Shown in pieces: positions 1 through 7,994 of a stretch of 64,000 bases of DNA. Within the stretch, counting starts at the first letter, position 1. Each line of letters begins with the position of its first letter. A program made the position numbers and the translations under genes. This DNA is from Streptomyces griseoruber. GTDB taxonomy: Bacteria; Actinomycetota; Actinomycetes; Streptomycetales; Streptomycetaceae. The notes beneath the pieces were generated by a model that was not told where the DNA came from, did not search any database, and saw only the letters and a list, made by a program, of their open reading frames with translations. The stretch is from the NCBI RefSeq assembly GCF_001514205.1, contig NZ_KQ948771.1, forward strand, positions 62,001 through 126,000, read 5' to 3'.

Positions 1-1
1 C

Positions 2-385
2 CACCGCCTGCTGGGCCTGGCCCTGGGCTCCATCCGGGTGGGCGAGGTGCCCTCCGGCGACGCCTCGCAGGCGGCCGAGGTCCAGGCGCTGGTCGAGGAA
101 CTGCACTGGGACGTGCACGCCTCGGCGCCCGCCCGGACCACCCTCGCCGAGACCCTCGCCTCCCTGCGCGCCCTGGGCGTCCCGCTCGACTGGCGCACCC
201 TCCTGCCGTACGCCCGGCTCGCCGAACGCACCGCGGCCCTCGACCTCGACCAGCTCGAGGGCCTGGACGACCCGCTGGAGGCCGCCGAGCGCGCCCTGCT
301 GCTGACCGTCCTCCTGGAACCCGCCCTGATGGCCCTCAGGCGCATGGCCCAGGAGAACGAGTCGGCCCGCCGGCACACGTCCTAG
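2..385 (+). CDS. C-terminal part of an unidentified protein (5' end outside window)
   Basis: The reading frame is open from the window edge and ends at TAG 383-385, giving about 127 residues. It is rich in Ala, Leu and Glu and should be largely helical; no catalytic motif or membrane segment is visible. A GTG at 38 could be read as a start, but the frame continues upstream without a stop, so this is more likely the tail of a longer protein. I do not recognise the family. Codon use (G/C third positions) is that of a real Streptomyces gene. The next 780 bases downstream hold no intact gene. Confidence 0.6.
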   Translation, partial: HRLLGLALGSIRVGEVPSGDASQAAEVQALVEELHWDVHASAPARTTLAETLASLRALGVPLDWRTLLPYARLAERTAALDLDQLEGLDDPLEAAERALLLTVLLEPALMALRRMAQENESARRHTS

Positions 386-1165
386 GCGTATTGATCACGA
401 GCGTTGTCCGATGTCGCCCTGGTCGGTGACCGTCTCGTGCGGGCGTGGCGGGCAGGCGCGCGGCGGAAGGAGTACGCCGAGGGCGCTCGCGCAAACGGCG
501 GTCTTCGCTTTCTGTTCGTCTCCGTGGAACGCGGCGAGGAACCACGGTCGTCAAGTCGCCGGTCGTCCGGTGCGGCTGCATGGTGCGGACTGCGACTTCT
601 TCGGAGACTTCTTCCCGGCCCACCGTCGCGATACCGGAGCCGGGTCGGCAGACCGCCCGGCAGGGCGGGCTTCAACGATGGATGCGGTCGCGGCGATGCC
701 AGATCACTTCCGTGCTCCAGCAGTGCCTGGCCAAGGTCCGCCGGGAGGGCTGCGCCGCCGTCCAGGGCGCGCTGACCACCGACACCGGTCGGGCTTTCGC
801 GGTGCCGGTGCGCGACAGCCGCGGTGCGGTCGTGGCCGCCGTCGGCGTGGCGGGCCCGCCGGACGTGGCCCGGCCGAGACGGGTGGCCCCCATGTACGTG
901 CCGCCGCCGCGATGATCCAGCGATGCATACGCAGCGAGGGCTTGCGCGTCGCGGAGGTCGGCGCGTGAGCCGACCACGGGGCCGGGGCGCACCGGCATGG
1001 CGCGCTCCTCCTCCCGCCGGCCCCGCCCCGACCCGTTCCCCCTGCCGCGACGGCCCGCTCCCGTGGGGCATGATCCGCGCCCGACCGGGTACGCGAGGCC
1101 GGACCGCGTCCGGAGGGAAGTATTCCGGAGCGGGCCGTACGACCGTCGCGACAAGGGGAACTGTC
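386..1165. other. gene-poor stretch with decayed coding remnants
   Basis: No intact gene fits here. Third-position GC bias is poor between about 390 and 700. From about 700 to 912 the plus strand keeps an IclR-like tail (listed separately). On the minus strand near 900-985 a short stretch reads VVGSRADLRDAQALAA, which faintly resembles the C-terminus of zinc alcohol dehydrogenases, but it is too short to call. The rest shows nothing I can name. The stretch reads like the site of past deletions. Confidence 0.5.
700..915 (+). pseudogene. remnant of an IclR-family regulator (C-terminal effector domain)
   Basis: The frame ending at 915 encodes a block that looks like the end of IclR effector-binding domains: a helix LAKVRREG, then AFAVPVRDSRGAVVAAVGVAGPP. 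In intact IclR proteins this pattern (a helix ending in a basic-Gly turn, then APVRD, then VVAAISVSGP) forms the last strands of the effector domain. No HTH domain or plausible start is found upstream; the preceding 250 bases have scrambled codon use. I read it as a 5'-deleted relic. Resemblance by eye only; a chance match is possible. Confidence 0.45.
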
Positions 1166-1564
1166 ATGGAGACGCCTGCCCACGACCGCAACGCCAACCC
1201 CGCCCGCTGGGCGCTGGACGCGCTGGCCCGGGACACCGAGGACACGGTGGCCCTGGACACGCTCGCGCACTGCGACGTCCTGGTGCCCGTGCCCGAGGAC
1301 GCCACCGACGAGGACGTGAGCGACCCGGGCCGGGTGGCCCTGCCGGTACTGGACAATCCCGGCGGCGCACCCGTCGTCCCGGTGTTCACCTCCGAACCCG
1401 AGATGGCCGGACTGCTGCCCGGGATCGACCGCTACCGGCTGGTGCCCCTCGGCGCGCTCGCCGCGCAGTGGCCCACCGGGGAACTCTCGCTCGCCATAGA
1501 CGCCGCCGGTGATCACCCGCTGACGCTCACCTCGGAGGGAGTACGCACGCTGCTCGCCCGCTGA
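1166..1564 (+). CDS. SseB-family protein
   Basis: A 132-residue soluble acidic protein. The pattern of a short helix followed by DVLVPVPED..., a central VVPVFTSEPEM block and the segment YRLVPLGALAAQWP matches the SseB N-terminal domain found in many actinomycete proteins, whose biochemical role is unknown. The ATG at 1166 was chosen because AAGGGG lies 9 bases upstream and the family match begins just after it; the longer frame upstream has poor codon use. It stands alone, followed by the membrane protein at 1619. Confidence 0.7.
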   Translation: METPAHDRNANPARWALDALARDTEDTVALDTLAHCDVLVPVPEDATDEDVSDPGRVALPVLDNPGGAPVVPVFTSEPEMAGLLPGIDRYRLVPLGALAAQWPTGELSLAIDAAGDHPLTLTSEGVRTLLAR

Positions 1565-1618
1565 CCCGCCACCCGGGCGGCCCGCGCCCGCCCGCTGCCC
1601 GTGATCCAGAATGACCCC

Positions 1619-2710
1619 ATGATCTGGCTCTCCGGTGTGGCCGGCGGTCTCGTGCTCGCACTGGTGCTCGGGAGTGTCCTGCGCACCCTCGTCGTCCCGC
1701 GCGGCCTGTACTCCGTGGTCGTGTACCGGCTGTGGTGGACCCTGCGCCGGCTGCTGCGCCTCGCCGCCCTGCGCCGGGGTTACGAGGCCGTCGACCGGTG
1801 GCAGACCTGGCTCGCCCCGCTGACGCTGGTCGGCATGCTGGGGATCTGGCTGCTCGGCGCCCTGGCCGGATACGGGCTGCTGCTGTACGCGCTGTCCCCG
1901 CTGGACTGGACCACCTCCTTCCGGGAGGCCGGCTCGAGTCTGTTCACCCTCGGCTTCGCCGGCGGTGCCCGCGTGCGGCTGTCCGTCCTCGACTTCGCGG
2001 CCGCGATCACCGGCCCGGTCGTCATCGCCCTCCAGATCGCCTATCTGCCCACCCTCTACGCCGCCTACAACCGCCGTGAGCTGGAGGTCACCCTGCTCCA
2101 GTCCCGGGCCGGCGAGCCCGCCTGGGGCCCCGAGATCCTCGCCCGGCAGTGGCTCGTCGACACCGAGACCGCGCTGCCCGAGCTGTACCGGGCCTGGGAA
2201 CGGCTGGCCGCGGACATGGGGGAGAGCCACTCGACGTACCCCGTGCTGCTGGCGTTCCGCTCCCCGCGCCCGCACCGCAGCTGGCTGGTCGGGCTGATCG
2301 CGGTGATGGACGCGGCGGCCATGCAGCTCGCGCTGTCCCCGCGCTCCGCGCCGCCGGAGGCCCGGCTGGTGCTGCGCGCGGGGTTCACCGCGCTGCGGGA
2401 CATCGCCCGCTCGATCCGCTTCCCCTTCGACCCCGACCCCGCGCCGGACGGCCCCGTCCGGCTGACCTACGTCGAGTTCGAGGCGGCGGTGTCGATGCTG
2501 GAGTCGACGGGCTTCCGGGCCGAACGCAGCTCCGAGGAGGCCTGGCCGCACTTCCGGGGCTGGCGCGTCAACTACGAGGCGATCGGCTACGAACTGTGCC
2601 GCCGCTGCGACGCGGTCCCCGCCCTGTGGACGGGCCCCCGCGACTTCCCCTCCACCCCGATCCCGCCCCACCGCCCGGCGGACCGCCGCCCTGGGGAAAC
2701 AGGGGGCTAG
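1619..2710 (+). CDS. integral membrane protein with ion-channel-like hairpin
   Basis: About 363 residues. Three hydrophobic segments lie in the first half: residues ~1-22, ~68-92, and ~130-150. Between the last two sits a short amphipathic stretch with SLFTLGFAGG, which has the helix/turn layout of the pore loop in two-TM potassium channels, although the classical TVGYG filter is absent. The second half (from ~160) is soluble, helical and cytoplasmic, with no recognised domain. Start: ATG 1619 or GTG 1601, neither with a strong ribosome site. It converges on the MarR gene at 2723. Function unknown; a divergent channel or sensor is only a suggestion. Confidence 0.65.
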   Translation: MIWLSGVAGGLVLALVLGSVLRTLVVPRGLYSVVVYRLWWTLRRLLRLAALRRGYEAVDRWQTWLAPLTLVGMLGIWLLGALAGYGLLLYALSPLDWTTSFREAGSSLFTLGFAGGARVRLSVLDFAAAITGPVVIALQIAYLPTLYAAYNRRELEVTLLQSRAGEPAWGPEILARQWLVDTETALPELYRAWERLAADMGESHSTYPVLLAFRSPRPHRSWLVGLIAVMDAAAMQLALSPRSAPPEARLVLRAGFTALRDIARSIRFPFDPDPAPDGPVRLTYVEFEAAVSMLESTGFRAERSSEEAWPHFRGWRVNYEAIGYELCRRCDAVPALWTGPRDFPSTPIPPHRPADRRPGETGG

Positions 2711-2722
2711 GGACGGCGCCCC

Positions 2723-3115
2723 TCAGGAACCGCCGAGCATCCGCTCCAGCACTCCCCGCTGCAACGGCAGCACCTCCGTGTGCAGGTCGCGGCCCTTGCG
2801 GGTGAGGGTGACGTACACCCCGCGCCGGTCCTCCAGACAGACGGCCCGGGCCACCAGGCCCTCCTTCTCCAGCCGGCCGATCAGACGGGACAGGGCGCTC
2901 TGACTGAGGTGGACCCGGCCGACGAGGTCCTGGACCCGGCACTGGTCGCCCTGCCGGGGCGCCTCGGCGGCGAGGATGTCGAGCACCTCGAAGTCGCTCG
3001 CGCCGAGGCCGTGCGGGTGCAGCGCGCGGTCGATCTCGCACATCGTGCGCGCGTGCACCGACAGGATGTCCCGCCACCGCTCCTCGAGGCCCGCCCCGGC
3101 CGTCTTCGCTGCCAT
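2723..3115 (-). CDS. MarR-family transcriptional regulator (possible redox sensor)
   Basis: A 130-residue MarR protein with the winged helix at about residues 56-110: recognition helix around LSQSALSRLIGRLEKEG and a wing ending EDRRGVYVTLTRKG. Three cysteines, C26, C59 and C93, are unusual for so small a regulator and fit a thiol-based sensor. Immediately upstream is an 18-bp inverted repeat (3144-3161) that closely resembles the operator of RosR, a peroxide-responsive MarR protein of Corynebacterium. The VOC gene lies just upstream on the same strand. Autoregulation is inferred from operator position; the inducer is unknown. Confidence 0.85.
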   Translation of the reverse strand: MAAKTAGAGLEERWRDILSVHARTMCEIDRALHPHGLGASDFEVLDILAAEAPRQGDQCRVQDLVGRVHLSQSALSRLIGRLEKEGLVARAVCLEDRRGVYVTLTRKGRDLHTEVLPLQRGVLERMLGGS

Positions 3116-3143
3116 ACCCGCACGGTAACACCGATTCCGGTAT

Positions 3144-3161
3144 TTGTTGACTGTGCAACTA
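3144..3161. promoter_or_regulatory. RosR-like MarR operator
   Basis: TTGTTGACTGTGCAACTA, an inverted repeat with GTTG/CAAC arms. It lies 29 bases upstream of the MarR start, between that gene and the VOC gene. As I remember it, the RosR consensus is TTGTTGAYRYRTCAACWA; the outer 13 positions agree. Confidence 0.55.
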
Positions 3162-3181
3162 GTGCGGGTGCAAGCATGCTG

Positions 3182-3535
3182 CTACGACGGGTCCTGAAGC
3201 AGCCCGACCAGGTTGCCGTCCGGGTCCTTCACGGAGGCGATCAGCCGGCCGTTGCCGACGTCCTGCACGTCCTGGAGCACCTCGGCCCCCGCCTCCACCA
3301 GCGCCGCGAGCCGCGCCCGGAGGTCGGAGACGTGCCAGTAGGGGACCGGTCCGGTCAGCCCCTGGGCGTGCCCGTTCGGGTTGAGGCCGACGTCCTGGCC
3401 GGCCGCCTTGTAGCCGACGTAGTAGGGCTCGTCGGCGTACGGCTCGACCTGGAGCAGCGCGCCGAACACGGCCTTGGCCCGCTCCAGGTCCTTGACGGGG
3501 TAGATGATCGTCTGCACACCGGTGGTGGTCGTCAT
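3182..3535 (-). CDS. VOC-family (glyoxalase/bleomycin-resistance fold) protein
   Basis: A 117-residue single VOC module with the two beta-alpha-beta-beta-beta halves visible: residues 8-55 (TIIYPVKDLERAKAVFG start) and 65-115 (YWHVSDLRARLAALVEAG and KDPDGNLVGLLQ end). The C-terminal DPDGN turn is typical. Possible metal ligands include H68 and E30, but the set is not fully convincing, so the activity (small-molecule binding or an enzyme) cannot be assigned. It is upstream of and co-directional with the MarR gene; the 66-base gap contains the RosR-like operator, so the two may share thiol or peroxide-stress control. Confidence 0.8.
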   Translation of the reverse strand: MTTTTGVQTIIYPVKDLERAKAVFGALLQVEPYADEPYYVGYKAAGQDVGLNPNGHAQGLTGPVPYWHVSDLRARLAALVEAGAEVLQDVQDVGNGRLIASVKDPDGNLVGLLQDPS

Positions 3536-3648
3536 GGCCGGTCACTCCTCGGTCTTCGTGTGGTTCCGGCGGGATGCGCCGGTGGTCTCACGCTAGGCCG
3601 GGGTACGGGGAGTGCGCTTCTCCGATCCTGACCGACCGACGTCACCTC

Positions 3649-4683
3649 TCAGGTCGAGTCCCGCTTCACCAGCTCCGTCGGCAGGATCACCGCCGCCGGG
3701 TCCTCGCCCCCTATCTGGGCGAGGAGGACCCGCACCATCTCGGCGCTGACCCGGTCGTAGGGCTGGCGGATCGTGGTCAGCGCGGGCACCGCCTCCGTCG
3801 CCGCGACGGAGTCGTCGAAGCCGCCCACGGAGACGTCCTCGGGGACCCGGCGCCCCGCCCGGTGCAGCGCCGTCAGCGCACCGCGCGCCATCAGGTCGGA
3901 GGCGACGAACAGGGCGTCCAGATCCGGGGCCTGCGCCAGCAGCCGTTCGGCGCCCGCCTCCCCGCTGGCCCGGCTGTAGTCGCCGGAGACCACGAGCCGC
4001 TCGTCGATCTCGACGCCCGCCTCCGTGAGCACCTCCTTGTAGCCGGCGAGCCGGTCCACACCGCCCGGCGTGTCCAGCGGGCCGCTCACCATGCCGATCC
4101 GGCGCCGGCCCAGCGACAGCAGATGGCGCACCATGTCACGGGCGCCGTCCCGGTCGTCCGCCGCCACATAGCTCACCTTGGAGCGCAGCCCCATCGGCTT
4201 GCCGCACTGCACGAGGGGCACCCCCGCCTCGCGCAGCTCCTCCGCGACCGGGTCGCCGGAGTGACTGGAGACCAGCAGCACGCCGTCGACATGGCCTGCG
4301 GTGATGTACCGCGTGATGCGCCGCCGTTCGTCCTTGGTGCCCGCGAGCATCAGCAGCAGCGGGATGTCGTGCGCCGCCAGCGCCTGGGTGCAGCCGCTGA
4401 GCAGGACGTTGAAGTTGGGGTCCTCGAAGAACCGCTCCTGGGGCTCGGTCAGCAGGAAACCCACCGAGTCCGAACGGCCGGTGATCAGCGAGCGGGCGTG
4501 CCGGTTCACGACGTAACCCGTCTTGCGGATGGCGGCGTTGACCGCCTCCGCCGCCGCGGGGCTGACGTAGTGCCCGCCGTTGAGCACCCGGGAGACGGTG
4601 CCGCGCGAGACCCCTGCCTCCCGCGCCACGTCGTGGATCGTCGGCGGTCTGCGCCGGCCCCCCGCACCATTGCTCATGGTCAT
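3649..4683 (-). CDS. LacI-family repressor of the galactan/galactoside locus
   Basis: 344 residues: a LacI helix-turn-helix at about 14-40 (TIHDVAREAGVSRGTVSRVLNG) followed by a periplasmic-binding-like effector domain with the typical GVDRLAGYKEVL and VSVGGFDD segments. It is the last gene of a four-gene operon. The chosen ATG at 4683 overlaps the stop of the upstream permease (ATGA), implying translational coupling; an internal ATG at 4677 is possible. The likely operator is the CTGTGA/TCACAG palindrome at 7864-7879 over the operon promoter. The effector is probably galactose or a galacto-oligosaccharide, inferred from the GH42 and GH53 neighbours. Confidence 0.9.
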   Translation of the reverse strand: MTMSNGAGGRRRPPTIHDVAREAGVSRGTVSRVLNGGHYVSPAAAEAVNAAIRKTGYVVNRHARSLITGRSDSVGFLLTEPQERFFEDPNFNVLLSGCTQALAAHDIPLLLMLAGTKDERRRITRYITAGHVDGVLLVSSHSGDPVAEELREAGVPLVQCGKPMGLRSKVSYVAADDRDGARDMVRHLLSLGRRRIGMVSGPLDTPGGVDRLAGYKEVLTEAGVEIDERLVVSGDYSRASGEAGAERLLAQAPDLDALFVASDLMARGALTALHRAGRRVPEDVSVGGFDDSVAATEAVPALTTIRQPYDRVSAEMVRVLLAQIGGEDPAAVILPTELVKRDST

Positions 4684-5585
4684 GACTTTACGGCCCCGGA
4701 CAGCAGATCCAGGCTCCAGAACCGCTGAATGACCAGGAACAGCGCCACCAGCGGGATCACCGCGAGGAACGCCCCGGTGATCACCAGTGTGTACAGCGCG
4801 GGCTGGTTCGAGCCCTGCTCGAGCAGCGTGAACAGACCCAGCGTGATCGGGAACTTCTCGTCGTCGCTGAGCATGATGTACGGCAGCAGGAAGTTGTTCC
4901 ACACGGCCACGAACTGGAACAGGAACACCGTCACCAGCCCGGGCACCATCATCGGCAGCGCGATCCGGGTGAAGATCCGCCACTCGCTCGCCCCGTCCAT
5001 CCGGCCGGCCTCCACCACGTCGGTGGGAACGGCCGCCGCCGCGTAGATGCGGGCGAGATAGACGCCGTACGGGGAGAGGATCTGCGGCAGCAGCACCGAC
5101 CAGTACGAGTCCGTGAGGTCCGCCTTGGCCAGCAGCAGGTACTGCGGGACGGCCAGGATGATCGGCGGCATCAGCACGCCCGCGAGCAGGATGTTGAAGA
5201 TCGACTCACGGCCGCGGAAGCGGTAGGTCGCCAGGGCGTAGCCGCTGAACGCCGACACGCACGTCGACAGCAGCGCGCCGAGACCGGCGTACAGGGCGGA
5301 GTTGCCCATCCACTTCCAGTAGACGCCGTCGCGGTAGGCGGTGAGCTCCTTGACGTTGTCGGTGAAGCCCGTGCCCGGCAGGAAGGTGAACGTGGAGAAC
5401 AGCTCACGGCCGGACTTGGTGGAGGCGATCACCACCCAGGCCACGGGCAGCAGGCAGTAGAGCGCGCCCAGCAGGAGGGTGACCGTCGGCATGAGCGCGA
5501 TCCGGCCGCGCAGCGGGGGCCGGTTCTGCGCCGCACCCGTCGTACCGGCGGCGGTGGGGGCCTTCTGTACGGCAAGAGAACTCAT
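4680..5585 (-). CDS. carbohydrate ABC transporter permease (MalG-type)
   Basis: 301 residues with six predicted membrane helices and the cytoplasmic EAA loop (EAGRMDGASEWRIFTRIALP, near residue 195) that docks on the ATPase. A soluble N-terminal tail of ~28 residues precedes the first helix, as in other MalG/LacG proteins. It overlaps both neighbours by 4 bp (ATGA at 5585-5582 and 4683-4680). No ATPase gene is present in the locus. Streptomyces sugar ABC importers commonly share the MsiK ATPase encoded elsewhere, and I infer the same here. Confidence 0.92.
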   Translation of the reverse strand: MSSLAVQKAPTAAGTTGAAQNRPPLRGRIALMPTVTLLLGALYCLLPVAWVVIASTKSGRELFSTFTFLPGTGFTDNVKELTAYRDGVYWKWMGNSALYAGLGALLSTCVSAFSGYALATYRFRGRESIFNILLAGVLMPPIILAVPQYLLLAKADLTDSYWSVLLPQILSPYGVYLARIYAAAAVPTDVVEAGRMDGASEWRIFTRIALPMMVPGLVTVFLFQFVAVWNNFLLPYIMLSDDEKFPITLGLFTLLEQGSNQPALYTLVITGAFLAVIPLVALFLVIQRFWSLDLLSGAVKS

Positions 5586-6505
5586 CCCGCTGCCTCCTGC
5601 TTGTCACGACGGTTCGCCGCCCGCAGGAAGCCGAAGCTCAGCACCAGCGTGGCGAGGGCGATGATCACGGCCTCGGCGGCCGCCTGGTAGATGTCACCCG
5701 TGCCGAACGCGTCCCGGTACACCTTCATCAGCGGACTCCACGTCGTGGACACGGCGTTGGTGAGCGGCTTCAGGGTGGTCGGCTCGTTGAACACCTGGAG
5801 CGTGGCGATGATCGAGAAGAAGAAGGTCAGCACCAGCGAGGGCGCCACCATCGGGATCTTGATCCGCAGGGCGATCTGCAGCGGGGTGGCGCCGTCCAGC
5901 TTCGCCGCCTCGTACACCTCGGCCGGGATCGCCTGGAGCGAGGTGTAGATGACGATCATGTTGAAGCCGGTGCCTCCCCAGACCGCGATGTTGGAGAGGG
6001 CGAGATACAGCGGGCCGCCGTCCAGCAGGTCCGGCTGCGGCAGGCCCAGCTTCTCCAGCACGAAGTAGAAGGGGCTGACGTCCGGCAGGTACAGGAAGCC
6101 CCACAGCAGCGCCGCCACCACACCGGGGATGGCGTACGGCAGGAAGATCGCGAGCCGGGTGAACGGGGCGAGCCGCACCTTCTCGGAGTCCAGCATCAGG
6201 GCGAACAGCAGGGCCAGGCCCAGCATCACCGGGACGACGATGCAGCCGTAGCCCAGGACGCGCAGCGCGCCGTCCAGCATTTCGCTGTCGGTGAAGGCGT
6301 CCGTGTAGTTCTCGACGCCGGCCCAGACCTCGCTGCGCGCTCCCTTGCCCAGCCCGAGGCCGGAGACGCGCACCTTGTGGAAGCTGAGCCAGACCGCGTA
6401 CCCGATGGGCAGTGCGAAGAACAGGGAGAAGAGGACCGTCGCGGGGAGGAGGAAGGCGTACGGGGCCCCCTTGACCCCGTACGGCTTCCGGCGTGCGGTG
6501 GTCAC
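5582..6505 (-). CDS. carbohydrate ABC transporter permease (MalF-type)
   Basis: 307 residues with six predicted membrane helices and the EAA loop EAAKLDGATPLQIALRIKIP near residue 200. GTG 6505 overlaps the stop of the binding-protein gene (GTGA), and the 3' end overlaps the next permease by 4 bp, so the whole importer is translationally coupled. The frame remains open far upstream of 6505, but that part is the shadow of the binding-protein gene. It pairs with the MalG-type subunit to form the channel for galactan-derived oligosaccharides (inferred from context). Confidence 0.92.
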   Translation of the reverse strand: MTTARRKPYGVKGAPYAFLLPATVLFSLFFALPIGYAVWLSFHKVRVSGLGLGKGARSEVWAGVENYTDAFTDSEMLDGALRVLGYGCIVVPVMLGLALLFALMLDSEKVRLAPFTRLAIFLPYAIPGVVAALLWGFLYLPDVSPFYFVLEKLGLPQPDLLDGGPLYLALSNIAVWGGTGFNMIVIYTSLQAIPAEVYEAAKLDGATPLQIALRIKIPMVAPSLVLTFFFSIIATLQVFNEPTTLKPLTNAVSTTWSPLMKVYRDAFGTGDIYQAAAEAVIIALATLVLSFGFLRAANRRDKQEAAG

Positions 6506-7833
6506 TCGGAGACCTCGAAGCCCTGCTTCTTGAGGTCGGCGACCGTGGCGTCCTGCATGGTCTTCAGGGCGGCGGAGAAGTCCGACCTGTTCTTGGCGGC
6601 GGCGCCGAAGGCGTCGTTGAAGGTCTGGTAGGCGACGTTCACGTTGGGGCCCCAGGCCGAGGGCGCCGTGGTGCGCGCGATCTTGGCGGCCAGGGTGTAG
6701 AACTCCGGCTGCGTCGAGAAGTAGTCCGGCGGGGTGGCGAAGGCGCCGCTGGTCTGGGCGTTCGTGGCGGCCGGGTAGATGCCGCTCTCCTTGGCCAGCG
6801 CCGTCAGGGCCGCGCCGTCGGTGTTCAGCCAGGCGGCGAACTTCGCGGCGGCCTCCTGGTGCTTGGAGTCCGTGGTCACGGCCGTGGAGGAGCCGCCCCA
6901 GCTGCCGGTGACGTTGTCGCCGGCCGACCACTGGGGGAGCGGCGCCATGGCCCACTTGCCCTTGGTGTCGGGCGCGGCGGTGGTCAGGGTGCCCGGCGCC
7001 CACACGGCCGACACCCAGGCGATCTGCTTGCCGGTGTTCAGCGCCTTGTTCCAGGACGGGGTGTACATCGGCTGGTTGTCGACGGCGCCCTCCTTGACGA
7101 GGCCGCCCCAGAAGTCGGCGACCTTCTTGGTGGCCGCGTCGTCGATGCCGACCTGCCACTTGTCGCCGGAGGTCGTCCACCACTTGGCGCCGGCCTGCTG
7201 GGCGAGGCCCGCGAAGAGACCGGAGTCGTTGGCGGAGAACGTGGTCAGGTCCTTGTCCGGCGCCTTCTTCTTCAGCGCGCGGGCCGTCTCGGCGAACTCG
7301 TCCCAGGTCGTCGGGACCGTCAGACCGTACTTCTTGAAGAGGTCGGCGCGGTAGTAGAACATCATCGGGCCGATGTCCTGCGGGACCGCGTAGACCGCGT
7401 CCGTGCCCAGCGTCGTCTGCTGCCACACACCGTCGGCGAACTTGCTCTTGGCGTCGCCCACGTTCTTGGCTATGTCCGCCAGCGCGTCATTGCTGACCAG
7501 CGTCGGCAGCGCCTGGTACTCGGCCTGCACCAGGTCGGGCGCCTTGCCCGCCTTGTGCGCGGTGAGGATCTTGGTGACCAGCGTGTCGCCGGACGCCTGC
7601 TTCTTCACCGTGACGGTGATCTGGTCCTTCTTGCCCTGGCCCTTGTTCCAGAGGTCGACGACCTTGTCCATGCCGGGCGTCCAGGTCCAGTACGTGAGCG
7701 AGACCGGACCGGACTCGGCCTTGCCCTCGTCGTCGGACGAGCCGCAGGCGGCGAGTGCGGTGGCGCCGAGCGTGACGGCGATGGCGGATGCTGCGCCTCT
7801 GACAAAGAGCCGCCGGCGCTTCGTGTTGGGCAT
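6502..7833 (-). CDS. sugar-binding lipoprotein of the ABC importer
   Basis: 443 residues. The N-terminus has a basic n-region, a hydrophobic h-region and the lipobox LAAC with Cys30 as the lipidated residue, followed by the flexible GSSDDEGK linker. The body is a family 1 extracellular solute-binding protein (TYWTWTPGMDKVVDLWNKGQ start). ATG 7833 was chosen because AGGGGAGAG lies 7-8 bases upstream; the longer frame to 7899 runs through the operator and promoter. It captures galacto-oligosaccharides released outside the cell by the GH53 enzyme, by inference from context. Confidence 0.93.
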   Translation of the reverse strand: MPNTKRRRLFVRGAASAIAVTLGATALAACGSSDDEGKAESGPVSLTYWTWTPGMDKVVDLWNKGQGKKDQITVTVKKQASGDTLVTKILTAHKAGKAPDLVQAEYQALPTLVSNDALADIAKNVGDAKSKFADGVWQQTTLGTDAVYAVPQDIGPMMFYYRADLFKKYGLTVPTTWDEFAETARALKKKAPDKDLTTFSANDSGLFAGLAQQAGAKWWTTSGDKWQVGIDDAATKKVADFWGGLVKEGAVDNQPMYTPSWNKALNTGKQIAWVSAVWAPGTLTTAAPDTKGKWAMAPLPQWSAGDNVTGSWGGSSTAVTTDSKHQEAAAKFAAWLNTDGAALTALAKESGIYPAATNAQTSGAFATPPDYFSTQPEFYTLAAKIARTTAPSAWGPNVNVAYQTFNDAFGAAAKNRSDFSAALKTMQDATVADLKKQGFEVSE

Positions 7834-7863
7834 GGATCTCTCCCCTGACCTGGGTCCTGGTGT

Positions 7864-7906
7864 CTGTGAGCGTTCACAGTAGAGAAACATCCCGGACACT
7901 TGTCAA
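7864..7906 (-). promoter_or_regulatory. promoter and LacI operator of the galactoside importer operon
   Basis: On the minus strand a -35 box TTGACA (7901-7906), 17-base spacer and -10 box TCTACT (7878-7883) are followed directly by the inverted repeat CTGTGA-N4-TCACAG (7864-7879). The operator overlaps the -10 and the expected start point, a classic repression geometry for LacI proteins. The repressor is most likely the one encoded at the end of this operon. Confidence 0.75.
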
Positions 7907-7994
7907 TGGTTGTTGCTGTGCGGTTATGTTGGGCCCGCACCGCCATCCCGATGTGTGCACGTTCCCAAATGTTCGATCAAACGGGAGAAAATCC

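Noticed and set aside
900..985. Minus-strand VVGSRADLRDAQALAA as an alcohol dehydrogenase relic
   Set aside because: Too short, with mixed codon use; chance resemblance cannot be excluded.
704..2671. 655-codon minus-strand open frame over the SseB and membrane-protein genes
   Set aside because: Shadow of plus-strand genes: composition is Gly/Arg/Gln-rich without motifs, as usual for antisense frames in high-GC DNA.
7951..7966. Second LacI operator (ATGTGTGCACGTTCCC) in front of the GH42 gene
   Set aside because: Only one half-site is recognisable; the match to CTGTGAGCGTTCACAG is too weak to list.
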